Assembly (NCBI GenBank): GCA_013330925.1
Contig: DUHJ01000162.1
Coordinates: 1,245-8,709 of the forward strand
DNA: 7,465 nt
DNA from: Candidatus Poseidoniaceae archaeon
GTDB lineage: Archaea; Thermoplasmatota; Poseidoniia; Poseidoniales; Poseidoniaceae
Direction: 5' to 3'
The notes beneath the pieces were generated by a model. It saw nothing but the letters and a program-made list of their open reading frames with translations. It was not told the origin of the DNA and did not search any database. The position numbers and the translations under genes are program-made. Below are positions 1-5,689 of this stretch, one piece after another (the stretch's first letter is position 1; each line of letters opens with the position of its first letter).

Positions 1-220
1 CTTTGACGCGGCCCTTGATGGCCGCCACTTCGTCTTCGGAAAAGATGCGGCGTTCGACGGCTTCGTCGAGGAATCCAGCGATGATGCCCTGTCCGCGATC
101 GACCCAGGGTTGCTCTCTGTCCACCATTTGAACATCAAAGCCTTCCTGAGCGGACTTCTGGGCGATGCCCGAGCCCATGTTTCCTGCACCGATGATGGCG
201 ACGCGCTGAACAGGTTCCAT
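1..220 (-). CDS. 3-hydroxyacyl-CoA dehydrogenase, N-terminal part (cut by window edge)
   Basis: Only the first 73 codons are present; the gene continues beyond the left edge. The translation begins MEPVQRVAIIGAGNMGSGIA, a Rossmann NAD-binding fold with G11-x-G13-x-x-G16. An acidic residue (D34 in QMVDRE) ends the second beta strand, which favours NAD over NADP. The following segment, with FLDEAVERR, matches the helix after the nucleotide-binding motif in the family. Members oxidise (S)-3-hydroxyacyl-CoA to 3-ketoacyl-CoA in beta-oxidation or butyrate-type pathways in the cytoplasm. The start is the only ATG in frame and is preceded by GGAGG with a 4-nt spacer. The gene lies 26 nt downstream of the glycosyltransferase on the same strand, so the two may share a transcript. 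The catalytic His/Glu domain, and any fusion to an enoyl-CoA hydratase domain, lie outside the window. Confidence 0.9.
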   Translation of the reverse strand, partial: MEPVQRVAIIGAGNMGSGIAQKSAQEGFDVQMVDREQPWVDRGQGIIAGFLDEAVERRIFSEDEVAAIKGRVK

Positions 221-224
221 GACC

Positions 225-229
225 CCTCC
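225..229 (-). promoter_or_regulatory. Shine-Dalgarno site of the hydroxyacyl-CoA dehydrogenase
   Basis: GGAGG on the minus strand ends 4 nt before the ATG at 220. The spacer is a little short, but the match to a canonical Shine-Dalgarno sequence supports this start. Confidence 0.55.
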
Positions 230-246
230 GAACCGAAGGCGATTCA

Positions 247-1422
247 TCAATCCACGGACGCCCCGAGCCCCTCGCCATCAAGGCGGCCAAGTGCCGTACG
301 GAGTGCACGAGCCTGAGCATCGAACGAATAGCGCTCCACGTGCGACAGCAGGGATTCGTCTGCTGGCCTTGGTGTTGCTTTGGTCCCATCACTGGTGCGC
401 TGTGCCCATGTGGCGTGAACGTCGCTGATGGCGTCGGCCCATGCATCCACGTCGTCGACGGGGAGGCGGTGCTCCAGTGGAACCATGCTCCCATGGTTGG
501 GCATGTCGGCCACAAGCACGGGAAGTCCCGTGGCCATCGCTTCGACGGGAGGGTAGCCGTATCCCTCGGCCGCAGAAGGGAACAGCAAGGCTTCGCAGGC
601 TTGACGAAGACGATGCAATTCGTCGTCATCCACGCGCCCAAGGAGCGACAAACGGACCTCCGCCGCCTCCATCGCTTGGGTCAAGGAGCGACGACCTGCT
701 TCGGTTTGTCCACCGCCAACACGAACGACATGGAGGTCACGTCGAACGTGTTCGGGACAGGCTGCGATCGCTTTGGCAAGGAAACCCATCCGCTTGCGAG
801 CATGATCGTTGCCCACCACAAGCAGGGCGCACCCCTCCTCCGGAGCCTGCTCCTGTTTCGGAGCGTAGCGTTCGAGGCTGATGCCGGTTGGAACGTGCGC
901 AACGGGTACCTTTGGGAACATCTCGCGGCAACGCTCTGCCGTCGCTTCGGAGACACAGATGAGCAAATCCGCCCTTTTCAGGCCTCGTCGTAGGCGGCGA
1001 AGGTCGAGCCTGCGCACCAGGCCGCGTCGGCCGCTCCATTCCTTCATCGGACCGTCAGCGAGCGGAATGATGCGTGGTGCGAGGATGAACAGGTCGTGCA
1101 CCATGACGGCTTTGGCCACGTTCCTTGGGGCGCGCCGCGGCACGAGGTGGGCCTGTTCTTGATCGGTCACCAGCAACACAAGTCGACCGCCTTCCTTGGC
1201 GCGCTGCTTGAGGCGTTGGCGAACACGGCGGGGATGGAACCACCACCTCCGGAGCAGGCGGCGAGGCGCAGATCCGCCAAGCGGGTGGTCGACCTCTGCA
1301 CTGAGGCTCCAGCCTTCGACCTCGTTGCTGGCCAACAAGCGAACCACTCCGGCGTGGGACGCGCCCAAACCTGTGTCCCGACCGAGGGCGCCGCCTCGAA
1401 CGACGAGCACATGGCGGTCCAT
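247..1422 (-). CDS. glycosyltransferase, GT-B fold, GT4-like
   Basis: Predicted 391-residue cytosolic or membrane-peripheral glycosyltransferase that would transfer a sugar from a nucleotide donor to a glycan or lipid. The C-terminal donor domain is clear. It has a strand-loop LLVVGNDHARKR (about 200-211), LSLLGRVDDDELHRL (about 258-272), then PSAAEGYGYPPVEAMATGLP, which carries the E286-x7-E294 signature of GT4-type retaining enzymes. The N-terminal acceptor domain is more divergent but has the glycine-rich loop GALGRDTGLGASHAG and the linker LLICVSEATAERC (153-165). No membrane helix is seen. The chosen ATG at 1422 opens directly onto a typical first beta strand (MDRHVLVVRGG). The open frame extends further upstream, but that part is antisense to the HxlR gene and has no family features. 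The sugar and acceptor cannot be told from sequence. A surface glycan role is inferred. Confidence 0.88.
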   Translation of the reverse strand: MDRHVLVVRGGALGRDTGLGASHAGVVRLLASNEVEGWSLSAEVDHPLGGSAPRRLLRRWWFHPRRVRQRLKQRAKEGGRLVLLVTDQEQAHLVPRRAPRNVAKAVMVHDLFILAPRIIPLADGPMKEWSGRRGLVRRLDLRRLRRGLKRADLLICVSEATAERCREMFPKVPVAHVPTGISLERYAPKQEQAPEEGCALLVVGNDHARKRMGFLAKAIAACPEHVRRDLHVVRVGGGQTEAGRRSLTQAMEAAEVRLSLLGRVDDDELHRLRQACEALLFPSAAEGYGYPPVEAMATGLPVLVADMPNHGSMVPLEHRLPVDDVDAWADAISDVHATWAQRTSDGTKATPRPADESLLSHVERYSFDAQARALRTALGRLDGEGLGASVD

Positions 1423-1522
1423 GCAAGGGGAGCCTTGCGAACCGGTTTGAAGGTGGCCCCTGTAAGGTATCATTTCCAACACCAGATTGAAACCGTTGAC
1501 CGCTGCATTCGGCTTGAGTCCG
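1423..1522. promoter_or_regulatory. divergent promoter region between glycosyltransferase and HxlR regulator
   Basis: About 100 bp (136 bp if the HxlR gene starts at 1559) separates two divergent genes, so both promoters must lie here. No strong TATA box stands out; the most AT-rich patch is around 1467-1480. An 8-bp perfect palindrome AACCGGTT (1440-1447) and a related AACCGTTG (1491-1498) lie 51 bp apart. HxlR-family proteins often bind next to their own gene, so these are candidate operator sites, but the assignment is inference. Confidence 0.4.
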
Positions 1523-1558
1523 ATGCCGAACCCCCCCCGTGACCTCAGCGCTGGCTCC

Positions 1559-1981
1559 ATGAACGATGTCAAGGAGCGCATCGATTCGACCATCGAGCAC
1601 GGGTCCTGCATCCGTGACATTCTCGCTACCCACACCGGCGACGGGCCGGCCGCCATCAGTTGGGAAGTCCAAGCCGCCGTTGAAGCGTTGGACGTCTTCG
1701 GTTCCCGGTGGACGATTGAGATCCTGACCGCGCTGTACATCGCTGGACCCGCGAGGTTCAACCAGATGAAAACGCTGCTCGACGGGATTTCTTCACGCAC
1801 CCTGTCCGACAAATTACGCCTGCTTGCAGACCGTGATTTGGTCATTCGAAAGGTCGAGGCAGGACCGCCGGAACGGGTTCGGTACGTGCTCTCCGACCAC
1901 GGTCGAACCTGTGGGCGGTTGCTCTCTCCGTTGGTGGCTCATCTCAAGATCCGCTCTGGCGCCCTGCGCACCACGCGTTGA
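1559..1981 (+). CDS. HxlR-family winged-helix transcriptional regulator
   Basis: A 140-residue DNA-binding protein with the full HxlR pattern. It has ALDVFGSRWTIEILTALY (43-60), the beta/helix element GPARFNQMKTLLDGISSRTL (63-82), the recognition-helix region LSDKLRLLADRDLVIRKV (82-99), and the wing and dimer segment PPERVRYVLSDHGR (103-116). Length fits the family. The cysteine usually found about 13 residues before the conserved Trp, used for redox sensing in several relatives, is replaced here by Q38; C17 and C118 are the only cysteines. ATG 1559 is chosen because it is the closest start to the domain. ATG 1523 (152 residues) is an alternative and crosses a run of eight C. Neither has a clear Shine-Dalgarno site. 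The gene is divergent from the glycosyltransferase, which may be its target. The ligand is unknown. Confidence 0.88.
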   Translation: MNDVKERIDSTIEHGSCIRDILATHTGDGPAAISWEVQAAVEALDVFGSRWTIEILTALYIAGPARFNQMKTLLDGISSRTLSDKLRLLADRDLVIRKVEAGPPERVRYVLSDHGRTCGRLLSPLVAHLKIRSGALRTTR

Positions 1982-1990
1982 GGACGCAGG

Positions 1991-2005
1991 TGAAGCGAGC
2001 CTTCA
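1991..2005. repeat. inverted repeat before the membrane-anchored regulator
   Basis: TGAAG (1991-1995) and CTTCA (2001-2005) are perfect inverted arms around CGAGC, 14 nt before the TTG start at 2020. It could be an operator for one of the adjacent winged-helix proteins. Short arms like these also arise by chance. Confidence 0.25.
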
Positions 2006-2019
2006 GATAGGATGGGGCG

Positions 2020-2685
2020 TTGTTTCCCTCTGTGCCTCTCCTTCAACAATGGGTGCGACAGCGCCCTTGGATTGCCGCCGGCCTCGCGGTCAGCGCGACG
2101 GGATTGGCGGGCCTCAGCGGCGGTGCATTGGCCGCAGCAGGCGCCCTCGGCCTCGCCGTGGGTGGCATCGCGGGCTCTCGTCCCGTTGACGACGCAACCC
2201 ACCCGCTCCGACGGCGAATTTTGAGCACCCTTGAGGACCATCCCGGTTTGTGCTACCGTGAACTCCAACAGAGCCTCGGTGCAGCCAACGGCACGCTCCG
2301 TCACCATCTCGACGTCCTGCAAGGGGCGTCTCGCCTGACCGTGATGCACGTGAACGGACGGACCTGCTACTTCGCCGGCCCCCCCGAAAGCGTGGAATTG
2401 CTGCAGGGGCAATTTGGTATGCACAGGGCCGCGGAACGCTTGCCCATCGGCCTTTCGCTCGTCCAACGCTCGGTGATCCTCTCCATTCGTGAAGACGGCG
2501 AGCCGAAAAGTCAGTCAGATCTGGCCCGTCGCCTCGGCCGCACCCGGGCGAGCGTGCACTCCGCGGTGAAGGTGCTTCAGCGTCGCGGCCTGTTGCGTCA
2601 GGACAGCCTCACCCTTTCCCCGCACCTTGAGCACGACGAAGCATGGCGTGCAGGAGTCGTGTCGGGTTTCAGCGATGAACCCTGA
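2020..2685 (+). CDS. membrane-anchored transcriptional regulator with two winged-helix domains
   Basis: Predicted 221-residue protein. Residues 18-53 contain no charge and are rich in Ala, Gly and Leu, bounded by RQRPW and SRPVDD. This is long enough for a hairpin of two short membrane helices (about 17-32 and 35-52). It is followed by winged helix 1 (about 61-120: HPLRRRILSTLEDHPGL, then TLRHHLDVLQ and a wing VMHVNGRTCYF) and winged helix 2 (about 147-200: QRSVILSIREDG, then SDLARRLGRTRASVHSAVK). Both resemble ArsR/MarR-like archaeal regulators. With an even number of helices, the N-terminus and DNA-binding part would both be cytoplasmic. No ATG is in frame. TTG 2020 is the first start after the stop at 2008-2010; GTG 2032 and GTG 2053 are alternatives and all keep the hydrophobic segment. 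The gene begins 38 nt after the HxlR gene. Target genes and signal are unknown. Confidence 0.8.
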   Translation: MFPSVPLLQQWVRQRPWIAAGLAVSATGLAGLSGGALAAAGALGLAVGGIAGSRPVDDATHPLRRRILSTLEDHPGLCYRELQQSLGAANGTLRHHLDVLQGASRLTVMHVNGRTCYFAGPPESVELLQGQFGMHRAAERLPIGLSLVQRSVILSIREDGEPKSQSDLARRLGRTRASVHSAVKVLQRRGLLRQDSLTLSPHLEHDEAWRAGVVSGFSDEP

Positions 2686-2708
2686 ATCGGTCCCTTCTGG
2701 GTCGGTGG

Positions 2709-2722
2709 GAAGCGCACGCTTC
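2709..2722. repeat. perfect 6-2-6 inverted repeat upstream of the two-winged-helix gene
   Basis: GAAGCG (2709-2714) and CGCTTC (2717-2722) flank CA and end 37 nt before ATG 2760. The 2-nt centre is too tight for a stable RNA hairpin and there is no T-run after it, so a dimer-binding operator is more likely than a terminator. It is related in sequence to the repeat at 1991-2005. The role is inferred. Confidence 0.35.
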
Positions 2723-2749
2723 AAGTGCCCTGCTGCTCGGCTTCACGAT

Positions 2750-2754
2750 GAGGT
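2750..2754 (+). promoter_or_regulatory. Shine-Dalgarno site deciding the start at 2760
   Basis: GAGGT with a 5-nt spacer (TCAGC) before ATG 2760. The earlier ATG at 2748 overlaps this site and has no such element of its own, so 2760 is preferred. The same GAGGT core precedes the dus and uS2 genes. Confidence 0.6.
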
Positions 2755-2759
2755 TCAGC

Positions 2760-3878
2760 ATGTTCAGAGCAAGGGTCGTCGAAGCCCCTCTGCCCACGGC
2801 ACGACGGGACCTCGATTCCCTCGTGACGTGGTTCATTGACGCCTTCGCCTTAGTGCGGCGCTCTGGCCCGGCCTCTGCAGACGGTGGACGAGCCTCTCCT
2901 GTGCACCGGTTGTTGCGAGAACACGTGCTGGTCGACCCACAAGGTGCATGGGATGCGGGTCAACTTGCGGACGATCTTGGGTTGGCTCCGGCCTCGCTCA
3001 ACCACCATCTGACCCGACTGGTCGAAACAGGCCTTCTGGGACACACCGATGAAGGCAAAGGATGGCGCAGGTACTACCTCCAGGGCGGCAACCTTCGTGC
3101 GGCCGTCGAGCGCGTGCGCATCAACGCTCGACTTGTGACCGGACAACGCTTGCAAGCTTTGGCCCCGGCCTGGACCCGAAGCGGTGCACCGCTCGACCTC
3201 GACCTCGGAGAGGAAGACCCCTTGCCCTTGTCGCTTGGAATGGCAGACCTGCGCCCCCCCACCGCCGAGAGCGGTGCCGATGCAATGACCCTGTGGATGG
3301 CAGATTCTGGCCTGCTCGGTGACCGCCCCGGTGCTGAACTCAAACAGAGCTCTGCCTCACATCGCCTGTTCTTGCTGCTGCTCGAACGCAACGCCCCTTT
3401 GTCCACCGACGAAGCGGCTGAAGCGGTGGACGTGCCGGCGGCACGTGCCGGCCGTATCCTTGAGCGATTTCGCGCAACGGGCATGGTCGAGCGTGTACCG
3501 AGAACAGACCGACTGGCGACCTCGCTGTGGTCGGCGATGATCACCCAACACGAGCGACGAGGTACGGATTGGCTGCTGCTCAAGGGCGGTTTTCAACGCC
3601 TGCTCAACGAAACGCAGCAAAGCACGCTCCTCAAGGGCCTCGAAAAGGGGGCACTCCGTCCAGAGGACGTGGCGAAGGCGATGGACGGACTCAGCGCCCA
3701 AGACCAGATGCTGCTCCTGAATTTGCTTGGAGGGCGCCTGGCAATGGGGCACCGCATGGCGGGAAGCACCCTCGAGCAGGTCGAGCGTCGGGTGCTTGAA
3801 CGGTTGGAACGTAGCCTCCGTCGCATCGACCGCGTCGCTGAACTCATAGACGAAGCCCTTGCGGACAACCCAGCGTGA
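2760..3878 (+). CDS. archaeal regulator with two winged-helix domains and a C-terminal helix
   Basis: Predicted 372-residue soluble protein. Winged helix 1 (about 48-109) has WDAGQLADDLGLAPASLNHH, then LVETGLLGHTDEGKGWRRYY, a typical helix-turn-helix plus wing. A Pro/Asp/Glu-rich linker follows (about 136-175). Winged helix 2 (about 200-258) begins SHRLFLLLLERNAPLSTDEA and continues through GRILERFRATGMVERV. Helices around 270-330 are rich in Leu and Gln. The tail (about 336-368, EQVERRVLERLERSLRRIDR) is a strongly amphipathic, charged helix likely to mediate dimerisation. No enzymatic motif is seen. I do not recognise a named family beyond archaeal helix-turn-helix regulators. It sits 74 nt after the membrane-anchored regulator. 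Its stop precedes the preferred dus start by 38 nt, so the latter gene is probably translated from the same mRNA. Confidence 0.75.
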   Translation: MFRARVVEAPLPTARRDLDSLVTWFIDAFALVRRSGPASADGGRASPVHRLLREHVLVDPQGAWDAGQLADDLGLAPASLNHHLTRLVETGLLGHTDEGKGWRRYYLQGGNLRAAVERVRINARLVTGQRLQALAPAWTRSGAPLDLDLGEEDPLPLSLGMADLRPPTAESGADAMTLWMADSGLLGDRPGAELKQSSASHRLFLLLLERNAPLSTDEAAEAVDVPAARAGRILERFRATGMVERVPRTDRLATSLWSAMITQHERRGTDWLLLKGGFQRLLNETQQSTLLKGLEKGALRPEDVAKAMDGLSAQDQMLLLNLLGGRLAMGHRMAGSTLEQVERRVLERLERSLRRIDRVAELIDEALADNPA

Positions 3879-3905
3879 CGGGCCGCGTTCATATGGAAGC
3901 GAGAC

Positions 3906-3910
3906 GAGGT
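3906..3910 (+). promoter_or_regulatory. Shine-Dalgarno site of the dihydrouridine synthase
   Basis: GAGGT (followed by G) lies 6 nt before ATG 3917. It selects that start over GTG 3875, which overlaps the previous stop, and over ATG 3893. Confidence 0.65.
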
Positions 3911-3916
3911 GCAACC

Positions 3917-4951
3917 ATGAGTGCGGGGCCATGGGAGCCGCTCGGGCCGTGGCAAGGTGAACCCCGTTCGCTGATGCTCGCGCCCATGGCGGGGGTCACG
4001 GACCTCCCCTTCCGCCTGCTCGCTCGTGAGTGCGGGGCCAGCCTTGCGATCACAGAATTCACCAATTCAACCGCTCTGACGCGAGAAGCCACCACGTCCT
4101 GGCGGCGCATGGAAACCCACGACATGGAAGACCCGTTCATCCCACAGATTTTCGGCGGTGACCTGGACGACATGGTCACCGCAGCGGGCCTTCTTGAGCC
4201 TCAGGCGAGCATCATCGACCTCAACTTCGGGTGCCCGGCGCCAAAGGTGACCCGCGTTTGTGCTGGAGCGGCACTGATGGGCCATCCGGACATGCTGTTG
4301 GACATCGTCCAAGCGGTTTCAGATCGCGTTGAGGTCCCGGTCACCGCCAAAATGCGACTGGGGACTGGACAAGGTCCCGACAGCGTCCTGGACCTCGTTG
4401 ACCGCTTGCCTGAGGCCGGTGCACAGCGGATTTGCATCCATGGGCGCACCCTTCGCCAGCGCTACGCAGGGGTGGCCGACTGGGACACGATTGCCGAGGC
4501 CGTCCAACGAAGCACCGTGCCGGTGATCGCCAACGGCGACGTGGTGGACGCAAAGTCGGCTGCGGCGTGCTTCGAACGCACGGCTGCCGCTGGCGTGATG
4601 ATCGGCCGAGGCGCCATCGGACGGCCGCAGGTCTTCGGTGAAATTCGTGTGGGGCTCGGCTGGATGGAGGAAGAGGACCTTCCTTGGGTGGCGGCAGATC
4701 CAGAGGCTTGGGCAACGGCCAACGAAATCGAACGTGCGTTTCGAACCCGCGAATGGTGCTGGTCACGTTACATCGAATTGGCCGACATCACCACCGGCTT
4801 GCGCGCCAAGTGGATGCAACGTCATGCGGTGGCCTTCACCAAGGGTCTTCCCGGTGGCCGAGCCGTGCGGGCAGCGATGCACAATCAACTGGACGAGCAT
4901 GCCTTCGCGGCATCGGTGGCGCGTTTCCTCAAGGGCGAAGAGGCCCAATGA
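3917..4951 (+). CDS. dus: tRNA-dihydrouridine synthase (Dus family)
   Basis: A 344-residue FMN enzyme that reduces specific uridines in the tRNA D-loop to dihydrouridine with NAD(P)H. The TIM barrel opens with LMLAPMAGVTDLPFRLLARE (19-38), the FMN-binding start of the family. The catalytic cysteine is C106 in DLNFGCPAPKVTR, and the motif continues into AGAALMGHPD. FMN and tRNA contacts include K145 (TAKMRLG), H175 (CIHGRTLRQRYAG), ANGDV (205-209) and GRGAIGRP (230-237). The C-terminal helical RNA-recognition domain follows, with RYIELADITTGLRAKWMQRH. All key residues are intact and length is normal. The catalytic loop resembles bacterial DusB more than DusA, but the uridine position modified cannot be read from sequence. 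The gene follows a regulator on the same strand and converges on uS2 with 3 nt between stops. Confidence 0.95.
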   Translation: MSAGPWEPLGPWQGEPRSLMLAPMAGVTDLPFRLLARECGASLAITEFTNSTALTREATTSWRRMETHDMEDPFIPQIFGGDLDDMVTAAGLLEPQASIIDLNFGCPAPKVTRVCAGAALMGHPDMLLDIVQAVSDRVEVPVTAKMRLGTGQGPDSVLDLVDRLPEAGAQRICIHGRTLRQRYAGVADWDTIAEAVQRSTVPVIANGDVVDAKSAAACFERTAAAGVMIGRGAIGRPQVFGEIRVGLGWMEEEDLPWVAADPEAWATANEIERAFRTREWCWSRYIELADITTGLRAKWMQRHAVAFTKGLPGGRAVRAAMHNQLDEHAFAASVARFLKGEEAQ

Positions 4952-4954
4952 GGC

Positions 4955-5563
4955 TCAGAACGAGGATTGCCACTCTTCGATGTCTTGGGTTTCTGCCCAG
5001 GACTCGTCCGTGGTTTCGCCGCGGATTTTCAGCACTTCACGGGCGAGGAGCCAGTACACGAGTGCCAGCGAGCGGCGACCCTTGTTGTTGGCGGGAATCG
5101 CGATGTCCACGTTGCGCAGATTGTTGTTGGCGTCAACCAGACCCACGATGGGAAGACCGGTGTTGACGGCTTCGATGAGGGCCTGCTGGTCGGCAGCGGG
5201 ATCGGTCACGAAGAGGACGTCTGGCTCAACGTAGGAGCTGAGCGCAGGGTTGGTCAGGCTGCCTGGGATGAAACGTCCAACGGCGGCGTTGGCGCCGATG
5301 GCCTCGGCGAAGAGGCGGGCGGGGCGCTGTCCGTATTGCCGGGCCGAGACGACCATGATGCGGCCGGGTTCGTAGCGGCAGAGGAATTGAGCGATGAGGC
5401 GGATGCGCTGGTCGGTGGTCGCAACGTCAAGCAGGTACAGGCCATCGTCACGAACGGTCTGAATGAAACGAGCCATGTCGGCGCTCTTCTGTTGGGTGCC
5501 GATGTTCACGGCATTCTCTTCGTAATCGGAGAAAGGAACGAGAAGCGCGACATCATCGGACAT
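4955..5563 (-). CDS. rpsB: 30S ribosomal protein S2 (uS2), archaeal type
   Basis: A 202-residue small-subunit ribosomal protein. Archaeal/eukaryotic-type signatures run through it: NIGTQQKSADMARFIQTVR (20-38), DGLYLLDVATTDQRI (40-54), GRFIPGSLTNP (96-106), EPDVLFVTDPAADQQALIEA (113-132), LPIVGLVDANNN (137-148), and a final block ANNKGRRSLALVYWLLAREV (158-177) with an acidic, Trp-containing tail. Length fits archaeal uS2, which lacks the bacterial insertions. ATG 5563 is chosen because MSDDVALLVP starts the conserved region and GAGGT lies 7 nt upstream. A 20-codon in-frame extension to GTG 5623 would run through the TATA-like box and is unlikely. The gene stands alone here, divergent from the Cas4-like gene, without the RNA polymerase subunit or enolase genes that often accompany it in archaea. 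Confidence 0.97.
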   Translation of the reverse strand: MSDDVALLVPFSDYEENAVNIGTQQKSADMARFIQTVRDDGLYLLDVATTDQRIRLIAQFLCRYEPGRIMVVSARQYGQRPARLFAEAIGANAAVGRFIPGSLTNPALSSYVEPDVLFVTDPAADQQALIEAVNTGLPIVGLVDANNNLRNVDIAIPANNKGRRSLALVYWLLAREVLKIRGETTDESWAETQDIEEWQSSF

Positions 5564-5570
5564 TCGAGAA

Positions 5571-5575
5571 ACCTC
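5571..5575 (-). promoter_or_regulatory. Shine-Dalgarno site of uS2
   Basis: GAGGT on the minus strand with a 7-nt spacer before ATG 5563, the same core as before two other genes in the window. Confidence 0.65.
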
Positions 5576-5599
5576 AGCACTCGCGCGACTTGAAGCCTC

Positions 5600-5606
5600 T
5601 ATTAAA
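5600..5606 (-). promoter_or_regulatory. TATA-like box of the uS2 gene
   Basis: TTTAATA on the minus strand is the most AT-rich patch of the divergent region. It ends 36 nt before the uS2 ATG. An archaeal start site about 22-25 nt downstream would give a short leader that still holds the GAGGT site. A CCGC-N6-GCGG inverted repeat (5607-5620) abuts its upstream side, where the TFB-recognition element would lie. Confidence 0.55.
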
Positions 5607-5634
5607 CCGCTTCGCTGCGGCACACCTCCTTTGG

Positions 5635-5660
5635 TTGACGCCGTCAGGCGAATCAGTCAA
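5635..5660. promoter_or_regulatory. candidate operator upstream of the Cas4-like gene
   Basis: TGACG (5636-5640) and CGTCA (5642-5646) form a perfect inverted repeat around one base. A further GTCAA (5656-5660) mirrors TTGAC (5635-5639) at a 21-bp repeat distance, about two helical turns. The group lies 29 nt before ATG 5690, where a regulator could block transcription. Function is inferred and short matches can be chance. Confidence 0.3.
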
Positions 5661-5689
5661 GGCCTGAACCACCTCCCTCTAACCGTTCC

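Noticed and set aside
340..993. 217-codon open frame on the plus strand within the glycosyltransferase
   Set aside because: Antisense to a gene with clear family motifs; long antisense frames are expected in GC-rich DNA and its translation has no recognisable domain.
1423..1845. N-terminal extension of the glycosyltransferase reading frame by 141 codons
   Set aside because: It runs antisense through the HxlR gene, shows no glycosyltransferase features, and the family's first beta strand begins at ATG 1422.
2709..2722. Intrinsic terminator after the membrane-anchored regulator
   Set aside because: The repeat has only a 2-nt centre and is not followed by a T-run, so neither a bacterial-type hairpin terminator nor an archaeal poly-T terminator is supported.
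3357..3932. 191-codon minus-strand frame over the two-winged-helix gene and the dus start
   Set aside because: It lies opposite a regulator with good domain structure and a Shine-Dalgarno site, and shows no motif of its own.
4967..5593. 208-codon open frame antisense to uS2
   Set aside because: uS2 is unambiguous on the other strand and the antisense translation has no domain-like pattern.
5564..5623. 20-codon upstream extension of uS2 to GTG
   Set aside because: It would translate through the TATA-like box, its GGAGGT has no spacer, and the extra residues are not part of archaeal uS2.
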